A DNA stretch of 5,364 bases from an uncultured Phascolarctobacterium sp. (GTDB lineage Bacteria > Bacillota > Negativicutes > Acidaminococcales > Acidaminococcaceae): contig CALCHC010000053.1 of the NCBI GenBank assembly GCA_937901335.1, positions 1 through 5,364 on the forward strand, written 5' to 3'. Below the pieces are notes generated by a model. That model saw only the letters and a program-made list of their open reading frames with translations. It ran no database searches and had not been told where the DNA came from. Of the stretch, positions 1 to 5,364 are shown in pieces. Numbering within the stretch: the first letter of the stretch is position 1; every line of letters starts with the position of its first letter. The translations under genes and the position numbers were made by a program.

Positions 1-1
1 T

Positions 2-388
2 TGTTTAGCATATTTTATTTTGTGTTCATATATCAATTCTACTAATGGAATCACTTTTAGCAAACTATTACCATTTACTGCACTATATATGATTTTAATT
101 TGGTTTACATGGTTTTGTTCAAAACAATTTTCATATACGAAACAAATATGTGATGAATATGAATATAAATATGCATTGTCAAAATCTTATTTAGGATATA
201 GACGAGAAGTAGAGGAACTTTCGCAAAAGACTGGTGGATATGCTTTAATGGTAGCTTTGTTAGATGCTGTAATTAAAAATATAGCAAATAGTCCTATTCA
301 AAGCGTAAAAGCAGATAAGCATATGCCTTTCAGTGAAGTCGTGGAAACTATGAAAAATTTAGGGTTTAATTCTAATGGAAAAGAATAA
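2..388 (+). CDS. C-terminal part of a membrane protein of unknown function (5' end outside window)
   Basis: The frame is open from the first complete codon at position 2 to the TAA at 386-388 (128 residues). A TTG at 20 could be read as a start, but it has no ribosome binding site and lies inside a hydrophobic stretch that continues upstream, so this is taken as the tail of a longer gene. Visible parts are the end of one hydrophobic segment (CLAYFILCSY), a short polar turn, and a second membrane helix rich in Leu, Ile, Phe and Trp at about residues 28-50. A soluble tail of about 75 residues follows, starting with Lys/Gln/Glu/Tyr-rich helix and including the motif SYLGYRREVEEL. This fits a membrane hairpin followed by a cytoplasmic helical domain. 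From memory, similar tails occur in uncharacterised coiled-coil membrane proteins, but I cannot name a family. The gene ends 32 bases before rfbA and may share its transcript. Its two arginine codons are AGA and CGA. Confidence 0.7.
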   Translation, partial: CLAYFILCSYINSTNGITFSKLLPFTALYMILIWFTWFCSKQFSYTKQICDEYEYKYALSKSYLGYRREVEELSQKTGGYALMVALLDAVIKNIANSPIQSVKADKHMPFSEVVETMKNLGFNSNGKE

Positions 389-409
389 AGTAGTTGGTAT
401 TCAGCGACT

Positions 410-416
410 GGAGGAG
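410..416 (+). promoter_or_regulatory. Ribosome binding site of rfbA
   Basis: GGAGGAG lies four bases before the ATG at 421. It fixes the rfbA start there rather than at the in-frame GTG or TTG codons from 394 onward, which would add nine residues unlike the family's N-terminus. Confidence 0.85.
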
Positions 417-420
417 TTTT

Positions 421-1290
421 ATGAAGGGTATTATTTTAGCTGGTGGTTCTGGAACAAGACTGTATCCAACAACTTTAGTAATTTCTAAACAAATGTTGCC
501 TATTTATGATAAACCTATGGTTTATTATCCGTTAGCTATTACTATGCTTGCTGACGTGAGAGAAATTCTCATTATATCTACTCCAAGAGATTTGCCGACT
601 TATAAGGAACTGTTAGGGGATGGTTCTCAGCTTGGATTAAGTATTTCTTATGCTGTTCAAGAACAACCTAACGGTTTGGCAGAAGCATTCATCATTGGTG
701 AAGAATTCATTGGTGATGATAAAGTAATGTTAGTTTTAGGGGACAATGTTTTTTATGGTAGCTATTTAGCTGAAACTTTGGCAAAGTCTGCCAGATTAGA
801 AGAAGGCGCTTTAATCTTTGGATATAAAGTTCCTAATCCCCAAGATTACGGTATTGTGGAATTTGATAAAGATTGGAATGTGATTTCTTTAGAAGAAAAG
901 CCTCTAGTGCCTAAATCTAATTATGCAATTCCTGGATTATATTTCTATGACAATGATGTAGTTGAAATTGCTAAGAGTGTTAAACCTTCTGCTAGAGGTG
1001 AAGTGGAAATTACTTCTGTAAATGCAGAATATTTGAAAAGGAAAAAGCTAAGGGTGGAATTACTAGATGATGGATTTATGTGGTTAGATACGGGTACTTT
1101 TAATAATTTGTTGGAAGCTAGTAATTTTGTATCTTCTTTTCAAAAAAATGAAGGTAAATATATTGCTTGCATTGAAGAGATTGCCTACAGAAAGAACCAT
1201 ATTAGTAAAGAACAACTTGTTAAATTAGCTGAACCTATGCTGAAAAATGATTATGGCAAGTATTTAATGAAAGTGGAACAAGAATTTTAA
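421..1290 (+). CDS. rfbA: Glucose-1-phosphate thymidylyltransferase (RmlA/RfbA)
   Basis: This cytoplasmic enzyme joins dTTP and glucose-1-phosphate to give dTDP-glucose and pyrophosphate, the first step of dTDP-L-rhamnose and related dTDP-deoxysugar pathways. At 289 residues it has the normal family length. The nucleotidyltransferase signature GGSGTRLYP is at residues 8-16 (Arg13). SKQMLPIYDKP at 22-32 carries the conserved Lys23, LGDN at 106-109 contains metal-binding Asp108, EEKP is at 158-161 (Lys160), and WLDTGT at 221-226 contains the second metal ligand Asp223. The C-terminal EEIAYR and YGKYL segments typical of RmlA are present. One small oddity is EITSVN at 196-201, where most relatives I recall have EITDVN or EITDLN (Ser199 for Asp). 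The start is set by the ribosome binding site and by the family N-terminus MKGIILAGG. It is followed 17 bases later by rfbB. All eight arginine codons are AGA or AGG, unlike rfbB. The assignment is secure. Confidence 0.97.
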   Translation: MKGIILAGGSGTRLYPTTLVISKQMLPIYDKPMVYYPLAITMLADVREILIISTPRDLPTYKELLGDGSQLGLSISYAVQEQPNGLAEAFIIGEEFIGDDKVMLVLGDNVFYGSYLAETLAKSARLEEGALIFGYKVPNPQDYGIVEFDKDWNVISLEEKPLVPKSNYAIPGLYFYDNDVVEIAKSVKPSARGEVEITSVNAEYLKRKKLRVELLDDGFMWLDTGTFNNLLEASNFVSSFQKNEGKYIACIEEIAYRKNHISKEQLVKLAEPMLKNDYGKYLMKVEQEF

Positions 1291-1296
1291 TATTGC

Positions 1297-1303
1297 AAAG
1301 GTG
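1297..1303 (+). promoter_or_regulatory. Ribosome binding site of rfbB
   Basis: AAAGGTG lies four bases before the ATG at 1308. It supports that start over the TTG at 1293, which would put five extra residues ahead of the canonical Rossmann strand. Confidence 0.7.
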
Positions 1304-1307
1304 TTTT

Positions 1308-2327
1308 ATGATAATCATCGTAACTGGCGGTGCTGGATTTATTGGTTCTAATTTTATATTTCATATGCTTGCGAAGCATCCTGAATATCGCATTATTTGT
1401 TTGGATAAACTTACTTATGCAGGTAACTTGTCTACTTTGGCAAGTGTGATGGATGCTCCTAACTTTCGTTTTGTGAAAGCGGATATCTGCGACCGCGAAG
1501 CGGTAGAACAACTTTTTGAGGAAGAACACCCTGATATCGTAGTTAACTTTGCTGCGGAAAGCCATGTTGACCGTTCTATTGAAGACCCTGGCATTTTCTT
1601 GCAAACTAACGTAATGGGTACTGCTGTTTTGATGGATGCTTGCTGTAAGTTTGGTATTAAGCGTTATCATCAAGTTTCTACTGACGAAGTTTATGGTGAC
1701 TTGCCTTTGGATAGACCTGATTTGTTCTTTACTGAAGAAACTCCTATCCACACAAGTTCTCCCTATAGCAGTTCTAAAGCAGGTGCGGATTTGTTGGTGC
1801 TTGCTTATCATCGTACTTATGGTTTGCCTGTGACTATTTCTCGTTGTTCTAATAACTACGGTCCGTATAATTTCCCTGAAAAGCTTATTCCTTTAATGAT
1901 TGCCAATGCTTTAAATGATAAACCGTTGCCCGTTTATGGTGAAGGTATTAATGTACGTGATTGGCTTTACGTTGAAGACCATTGTAAGGCAATTGATTTG
2001 ATTCTTCACAATGGCAAGGTGGGTGAAGTTTACAATATAGGCGGTCATAATGAGATGCGCAATATTGATATTGTTAAACTTATCTGTAAAGAACTTGGTA
2101 AGCCTGAAAGCTTGATTACTTATGTTACTGACCGTAAAGGTCACGATATGCGTTACGCAATTGACCCGACTAAGATTCATAACGAATTGGGTTGGTTGCC
2201 AGAAACTAAGTTTGTTGATGGTATTAAGAAAACTATTCAATGGTACTTGGATAATCGCGATTGGTGGGAAAACATCATCAATGGTGAGTACCAAAATTAT
2301 TATGAAAAGATGTACGGAAATAGGTAG
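1308..2327 (+). CDS. rfbB: dTDP-glucose 4,6-dehydratase (RmlB/RfbB)
   Basis: This cytoplasmic NAD-dependent enzyme of the extended short-chain dehydrogenase family converts dTDP-glucose to dTDP-4-keto-6-deoxyglucose, the branch-point intermediate for dTDP-L-rhamnose and other deoxysugars. At 339 residues it has the usual length. The NAD-binding motif TGGAGFIG is at residues 6-13 and NFAAESHVDRS at 80-90. The catalytic Thr-Asp-Glu triplet (125-127) sits in STDEVYGD, and the YxxxK pair Tyr153/Lys157 in YSSSKAG. The substrate-binding stretch VRDWLYVEDH follows further on, and the C-terminus has the family-typical RDWW. The start at 1308 begins directly with the first Rossmann strand (MIIIVTGG). 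It follows rfbA by 17 bases, so the two are very likely co-transcribed and act in sequence. The gene is followed at once by an intrinsic terminator, with no rfbC or rfbD. Of 14 arginine codons 12 are CGT/CGC, a sharp change from rfbA. Confidence 0.97.
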   Translation: MIIIVTGGAGFIGSNFIFHMLAKHPEYRIICLDKLTYAGNLSTLASVMDAPNFRFVKADICDREAVEQLFEEEHPDIVVNFAAESHVDRSIEDPGIFLQTNVMGTAVLMDACCKFGIKRYHQVSTDEVYGDLPLDRPDLFFTEETPIHTSSPYSSSKAGADLLVLAYHRTYGLPVTISRCSNNYGPYNFPEKLIPLMIANALNDKPLPVYGEGINVRDWLYVEDHCKAIDLILHNGKVGEVYNIGGHNEMRNIDIVKLICKELGKPESLITYVTDRKGHDMRYAIDPTKIHNELGWLPETKFVDGIKKTIQWYLDNRDWWENIINGEYQNYYEKMYGNR

Positions 2328-2345
2328 ATTATATTTTTAGCAAAG

Positions 2346-2388
2346 GTCAAGAGAAATTGGTGTTAACCGTTATTCTCTTGACTTTTTT
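2346..2388 (+). terminator. Rho-independent terminator after rfbB
   Basis: A perfect 10-bp stem is formed by GTCAAGAGAA (2346-2355) and TTCTCTTGAC (2373-2382). The 17-base loop can itself form a small GGT/ACC hairpin. The right arm runs directly into six T residues (2383-2388), then CTTTTC. The A/G bases before the left arm (2342-2345) can pair with part of the T tract. The hairpin begins 18 bases after the rfbB stop and separates the sugar genes from the downstream unit. Confidence 0.92.
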
Positions 2389-2421
2389 CTTTTCTATCTC
2401 TTACTTAAAATTTGCTTTTTG

Positions 2422-2430
2422 TGCTATACT
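2422..2430 (+). promoter_or_regulatory. Extended -10 promoter for the CPBP/YidC-fusion unit
   Basis: TGCTATACT at 2422-2430 combines the TGn extension with TATACT, which matches five of six bases of the -10 consensus. No good -35 element is seen at 16-18 bases upstream (sequence around TTACTTA, 2401-2407), as is common for extended -10 promoters. Transcription would start near 2436-2438, leaving a leader of about 28 bases before the ATG at 2466. Its place just after a terminator and before a new gene supports it. Confidence 0.65.
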
Positions 2431-2447
2431 AAAATGTGTGACATTTT
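2431..2447 (+). promoter_or_regulatory. Palindrome overlapping the predicted transcription start (candidate operator)
   Basis: AAAATGT (2431-2437) and ACATTTT (2441-2447) form a perfect 7-bp inverted repeat around GTG, directly after the -10 element and over the predicted start point. This position suits a repressor operator. As RNA the arms would make only a weak AT hairpin, so a terminator or attenuator role is less likely. I cannot match it to a known regulator, and in AT-rich DNA it could be chance. Confidence 0.35.
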
Positions 2448-2465
2448 TTAGACAAGGGTATCAAG

Positions 2466-3041
2466 ATGAAGATAAATAGGTTTCTAGATAAAAGTATATT
2501 GCCTGCTTTATTGTTGTTTCCAATGGTTAATTTATGTCTAACTTTTTGGGAATATACTTCTGGAAATACTACTGTTAATATTGATGTTTCTTTGTTTTTA
2601 AAAGAGGCTGCTTTACTAATCCTTGTGGCAATTGCGGAAGAGCTTTTCTTTCGAGGTATGTTGTTTCATGAGCTAGTATTTAGTTATAATGTAAAATCTA
2701 CATTAGCAGCTTTAGGTGTAAGTATATTATTTGGAGCGTTGCATCTTTTGAATATTTTTTCTTATGCGACACTACATTATGCAATTGTACAAGCCTTGTG
2801 TGCGTTTGCCATAAGTTTTAACTTATCAGCTATTTACTATAGATTTAAGAGTATTGTTCCTTGCATTGTCATTCATTCGCTAATTAATATTACAGCTATT
2901 GGACTTGATAGTGGGTTAGTAAAGTTATCGTTAAATAGTTTTGAAGCAACAGTGTTTTTAATAGTTGCTGTTTTATATTTAGTACACGGATATAGATTGT
3001 TTAGTGTCGAACAATTTTGTATAGATAAAGGAGAAGATTAA
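2466..3041 (+). CDS. CPBP family intramembrane glutamic endopeptidase (Abi/CAAX-protease type)
   Basis: This is a polytopic membrane protein of 191 residues carrying all the motifs of the CPBP (CAAX protease and bacteriocin-processing, Abi) family. Motif 1 is EELFFR at residues 58-63, with the catalytic Glu pair 58/59 and Arg63. Motif 2 is FGALH at 89-93 (His93), and motif 3 is HSLIN at 137-141 (His137, Asn141). These sit on predicted helices at about 43-57, 79-95, 103-124 and 130-146, with further helices at the N-terminus (about 11-27) and C-terminus (about 160-177). Family members cleave prenylated proteins in eukaryotes. In bacteria they are linked to bacteriocin self-immunity, peptide processing or cell-envelope control, and the substrate here is unknown. 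The ATG is preceded by AAGGG (2454-2458) with a 7-base gap. It is the first gene after its own promoter and ends in tandem TAA TAA codons directly before the next ATG. At 191 residues it is short but complete. Three of its four arginine codons are AGA/AGG. Confidence 0.9.
   Translation: MKINRFLDKSILPALLLFPMVNLCLTFWEYTSGNTTVNIDVSLFLKEAALLILVAIAEELFFRGMLFHELVFSYNVKSTLAALGVSILFGALHLLNIFSYATLHYAIVQALCAFAISFNLSAIYYRFKSIVPCIVIHSLINITAIGLDSGLVKLSLNSFEATVFLIVAVLYLVHGYRLFSVEQFCIDKGED
3027..3033 (+). promoter_or_regulatory. Ribosome binding site of the YidC-fusion gene, inside the CPBP gene
   Basis: AAAGGAG lies in the last codons of the CPBP gene, 11 bases before the ATG at 3045. The spacing is slightly long. 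Being inside the upstream coding region suggests translational coupling of the two genes. Confidence 0.65.
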
Positions 3042-3044
3042 TAA

Positions 3045-5364
3045 ATGGAATTTTTGTCATTGCTGTATCAATTGATTTTTATGCCACTTCAAATTATTTT
3101 TGAAGTTATTTATTATTTGGCGTTTAGGGTTATTGGTAACCCAGGTATCTCTATTATTGCCTTAAGCTTCATTGTCAATTTATTGGTATTGCCTCTATAC
3201 AACAGGGCTGATGCTATCCAAGAAGCAGAACGCGATATGGAGGTTAAACTTAGTAAAGGTGTAGAACATATCAAAAAGACCTTTAAGGGTGACGAGCAAT
3301 TAATGCTTTTGCAAACCTACTATCGTCAAAATGGCTATAGTCCGCTAGATTCCATTAAAGGTTCTATCTCTTTATTCTTAGAAATTCCGTTCTTTGTTGC
3401 TGCATACCAATTTCTTTCTCATTTGGAAATTTTGAATGGCGCAAGCTTAGGCCCTATTAAAGATTTAGGTGCGCCTGATGGATTGCTTACTGCGGCAGGA
3501 ATGACAATTAACGTACTTCCTTTTATTATGACTGCAGTTAATCTTGTTTCTGCCTATATATTTACTAAAGATTTGACAAGTAAGACTAAGGTGCAACTTT
3601 ACAGTATGGCATGTTTCTTCTTAGTTTTCTTGTATTCATCTCCTGCAGGCTTAGTTTTTTATTGGACTTTAAACAATCTTTTCAATCTTGTTAAGACTAT
3701 TATCTGCAAATTGGATGATACAGAAAAAGGCGTAAATATCGCTATGGCAATTTGCGGTATTTTTATCGTAGTGTACAGCAGCTTGCTTTCTCCTAATCCT
3801 AATATCCGTAAAACTTTCTATTCTGCAATCTTTGCGTTTCTTTTAAACTCTCGATTTATTTATGGTTTTATTAAAAGCAAGTTTCCCGGTAAAAAGGAAA
3901 GTGTTCCCGAAGAACCTAAACGAAATATTTTTTATGCAGGTTCATTTTTCTTAGCAGTGCTTATCGGTGCGCTCATTCCTTCTGCTGTAATTGAATCTTC
4001 CCCGCAGGAATTTGTTATTCTTGATGTTTTTGATAATCCTCTTTGGTATGTGGCCAATTCTACTGCTATTGCATTGGGGGCTTTTGTACTTTGGGGTGGT
4101 GTGTTCTATTGGTTAACTCCTGATAATTATAAGGCTAAAATTGAACGTACCTTATTATTTATTGTAGGTTCTTCCATTGTTACCTATATGTTTTTTGGTA
4201 ATAACTTAGGTGTTTTGAATTCTACTTTGCAATATGAACGTGGTATTAAATTTGGCAGTTTTGATAAGAATGTCAACTTGGCAGTAATTTTAGTTGTTTG
4301 TTTTGCTTTGAATTTTATTTGGAAAAGATATCGTAAAAATATTTCTGAATTGCTGTTAATTGGCGTACTTGCGATGTCCGGTATGGCAGCTGTAAATGTA
4401 GTTAGTATTCAAGATTCTTTAGGGAAAGTTGAAACTAAAACTGTTGCAGGACAAACTGGAGAAGGTACTATAGCTTTAAGTAAGAACGGCAAGAATGTTA
4501 TTGTCTTTATGCTTGATAGAGCAATGGGTGAATATATTCCCTATATCTTTAACGAAAGACCGGATTTGAAAGAAAAGTATTACGGGTTTACTTTCTACTC
4601 TAACACTCTTTCCCATGGTGGACACACTGTGTTTGGATCTCCGGCGCTTTTTGGTGGCTACGAATACACTCCTGTTGAAATGAATAAGCGTGATACTGAA
4701 TCTCTTGCAAATAAACAAAATGAAGCACTTAAAGTTATGCCTGCTATATTTTCAAATAATGGATATCAGGTTACTATGTGCGACCCTGTATACGCAAACT
4801 ATCAGTGGATTCCCGACCTTTCTATTTTTGATGGTATGAAAAACACCAAAGCATTTATCACCAAAGGTGTATTCGGAAATGTAGAGTATAAAAAGTCTGT
4901 TATCACAAATAACTTAAGAAACTTCTTCTGTTTTAGTTTGATGAAGACTTTACCTGTATCTGTTCAACCCATTGCTTATGATGGCGGTCTTTATAATCAA
5001 ATTGCACCCGTCAAATCAGAGCAAACCTATACAACTCAAGAAATCCACAGTTTAACCACAGCAACAGGTATACATCCCAATTTCTCTGTTTCATACAATG
5101 TATTGACCAGTATGTCGAATATGACAAATGTAGTTAGTGATGATACCAACACATTCCTATTCCTTGTTAATGAAACAACCCACGATCCCATTCTTTTACA
5201 AACCCCTGATTACCTTCCTGCAGGTGAAGTTGACAATACTGATTACGATTCTCAAATAGCCGATAAAATGATTGTAAACGGCAAACGTGACGGTTGGCGC
5301 GATTTCGACGAAGAATATCCGCTTTATTCAACCCACTTTAACCGTAATGAAGATTCACCCTGCG
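3045..5364 (+). CDS. YidC/Oxa1-like membrane core fused to an extracytoplasmic alkaline-phosphatase/sulfatase-superfamily domain (3' end outside window)
   Basis: The frame is open from ATG 3045 to the window edge, giving 773 residues without a stop. Residues 1-222 resemble a whole YidC/Oxa1 core. They comprise a membrane-surface helix (about 4-29), first transmembrane helix with VLPLY (31-52), charged cytoplasmic hairpin (55-105), IPFFVAAYQFL (114-124), DLGAPDG (140-146), and the hallmark PAGLVFYWTLNN (200-211). Asn45 stands where insertases carry the essential groove arginine. Further helices are predicted at about 229-248, 257-275, 295-314, 336-357, 368-386, 409-426 and 434-453. Their basic loops alternate so that the C-terminal domain lies outside the cytoplasm. 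That domain starts with NVIVFMLDRA (484-493, probable metal ligand Asp491). It continues with HGGHTVFGSPALFGG (524-538, probable nucleophile Thr528) and LVNETTHDP (707-715, probable active-site His713). The remaining metal ligands (an Asp-His pair in LtaS-like enzymes) would lie beyond the window. The likely role is phosphotransfer to, or hydrolysis of, a surface polymer or lipid, which is inference. The gene follows the CPBP gene by 3 bases. Confidence 0.85.
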   Translation, partial: MEFLSLLYQLIFMPLQIIFEVIYYLAFRVIGNPGISIIALSFIVNLLVLPLYNRADAIQEAERDMEVKLSKGVEHIKKTFKGDEQLMLLQTYYRQNGYSPLDSIKGSISLFLEIPFFVAAYQFLSHLEILNGASLGPIKDLGAPDGLLTAAGMTINVLPFIMTAVNLVSAYIFTKDLTSKTKVQLYSMACFFLVFLYSSPAGLVFYWTLNNLFNLVKTIICKLDDTEKGVNIAMAICGIFIVVYSSLLSPNPNIRKTFYSAIFAFLLNSRFIYGFIKSKFPGKKESVPEEPKRNIFYAGSFFLAVLIGALIPSAVIESSPQEFVILDVFDNPLWYVANSTAIALGAFVLWGGVFYWLTPDNYKAKIERTLLFIVGSSIVTYMFFGNNLGVLNSTLQYERGIKFGSFDKNVNLAVILVVCFALNFIWKRYRKNISELLLIGVLAMSGMAAVNVVSIQDSLGKVETKTVAGQTGEGTIALSKNGKNVIVFMLDRAMGEYIPYIFNERPDLKEKYYGFTFYSNTLSHGGHTVFGSPALFGGYEYTPVEMNKRDTESLANKQNEALKVMPAIFSNNGYQVTMCDPVYANYQWIPDLSIFDGMKNTKAFITKGVFGNVEYKKSVITNNLRNFFCFSLMKTLPVSVQPIAYDGGLYNQIAPVKSEQTYTTQEIHSLTTATGIHPNFSVSYNVLTSMSNMTNVVSDDTNTFLFLVNETTHDPILLQTPDYLPAGEVDNTDYDSQIADKMIVNGKRDGWRDFDEEYPLYSTHFNRNEDSPC

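Noticed and set aside
371..376. TCTAAT as a -10 element for an rfbA promoter
   Set aside because: There is no fitting -35 element or TGn extension. The gene may simply be read from upstream.
394..420. Nine-residue N-terminal extension of RfbA
   Set aside because: The extension would include the ribosome binding site itself. The ATG at 421 gives the family-standard N-terminus.
375..485. Short + frame starting MEKNKVVGIQRLEEFYEG and overlapping the start of rfbA
   Set aside because: The protein-like look comes from the rfbA ribosome binding site and start region. Only a weak AGGG precedes it, and after the overlap it becomes an unlikely Trp/Phe-rich peptide before a stop.
1287..1811. Open frame of 174 codons on the minus strand
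   Set aside because: It lies wholly opposite rfbB, whose catalytic motifs and length are unmistakable. The encoded peptide has no recognisable domain, and I noticed no ribosome binding site for it.
1911..2340. Other-frame open stretches at the end of rfbB on both strands
   Set aside because: They are shadows of rfbB with no motifs or ribosome binding sites.
2340..2347. GCAAAGGT repeated from the rfbA-rfbB junction (1295-1302), possibly the relic of a lost gene start after rfbB
   Set aside because: Eight bases is too short to exclude chance, no start codon or coding sequence follows, and the stretch is accounted for by the terminator base.
4476..4718. Open frame of 80 codons on the minus strand
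   Set aside because: It is antisense to the metal-binding and nucleophile region of the fusion protein and has no support of its own.

Overview
The window is AT-rich, densely packed bacterial DNA with every supported gene on the + strand, strong purine-rich ribosome binding sites and short gaps. Together with the protein flavour (dTDP-sugar enzymes of the kind seen in anaerobic gut Bacillota), this suggests a low-GC member of the Bacillota, perhaps Clostridia or Negativicutes. That placement is an impression from the sequence, not a measured result.

Layout. (1) Positions 2-388 hold the C-terminal end of a membrane protein of unknown function that begins before the window. (2) Positions 421-2327 hold rfbA and rfbB, the first two enzymes of dTDP-6-deoxyhexose (typically dTDP-L-rhamnose) synthesis, 17 bases apart. 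A strong intrinsic terminator at 2346-2388 closes this unit, and rfbC/rfbD are not in the window. (3) An extended -10 promoter at about 2422-2430, with a palindrome on the predicted start point, opens a second unit. That unit contains a CPBP-family membrane protease (2466-3041) and, 3 bases later, a very large protein that runs off the window end (3045-5364, 773 codons visible).

The large protein is the most interesting object. It begins with a complete YidC/Oxa1-type insertase core (about residues 1-222), continues through seven more predicted membrane helices (about 229-453), and ends in an extracytoplasmic alkaline-phosphatase/sulfatase-superfamily catalytic domain (from about 480) that the window edge cuts. 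The conserved arginine of the YidC groove appears to be replaced by Asn45. This suggests that an insertase fold has been put to use in a surface-polymer phosphotransferase or hydrolase, rather than a housekeeping insertase.

How the parts may fit together: rfbA/rfbB supply activated deoxysugar for a cell-surface polysaccharide. The fusion protein has the topology of enzymes such as LtaS or EptA that act on surface polymers outside the membrane, so this may be a surface-polysaccharide locus. The CPBP protein may be a processing partner or simply a co-transcribed neighbour. Arginine codon use alternates sharply between genes, which hints that the locus is a mosaic.
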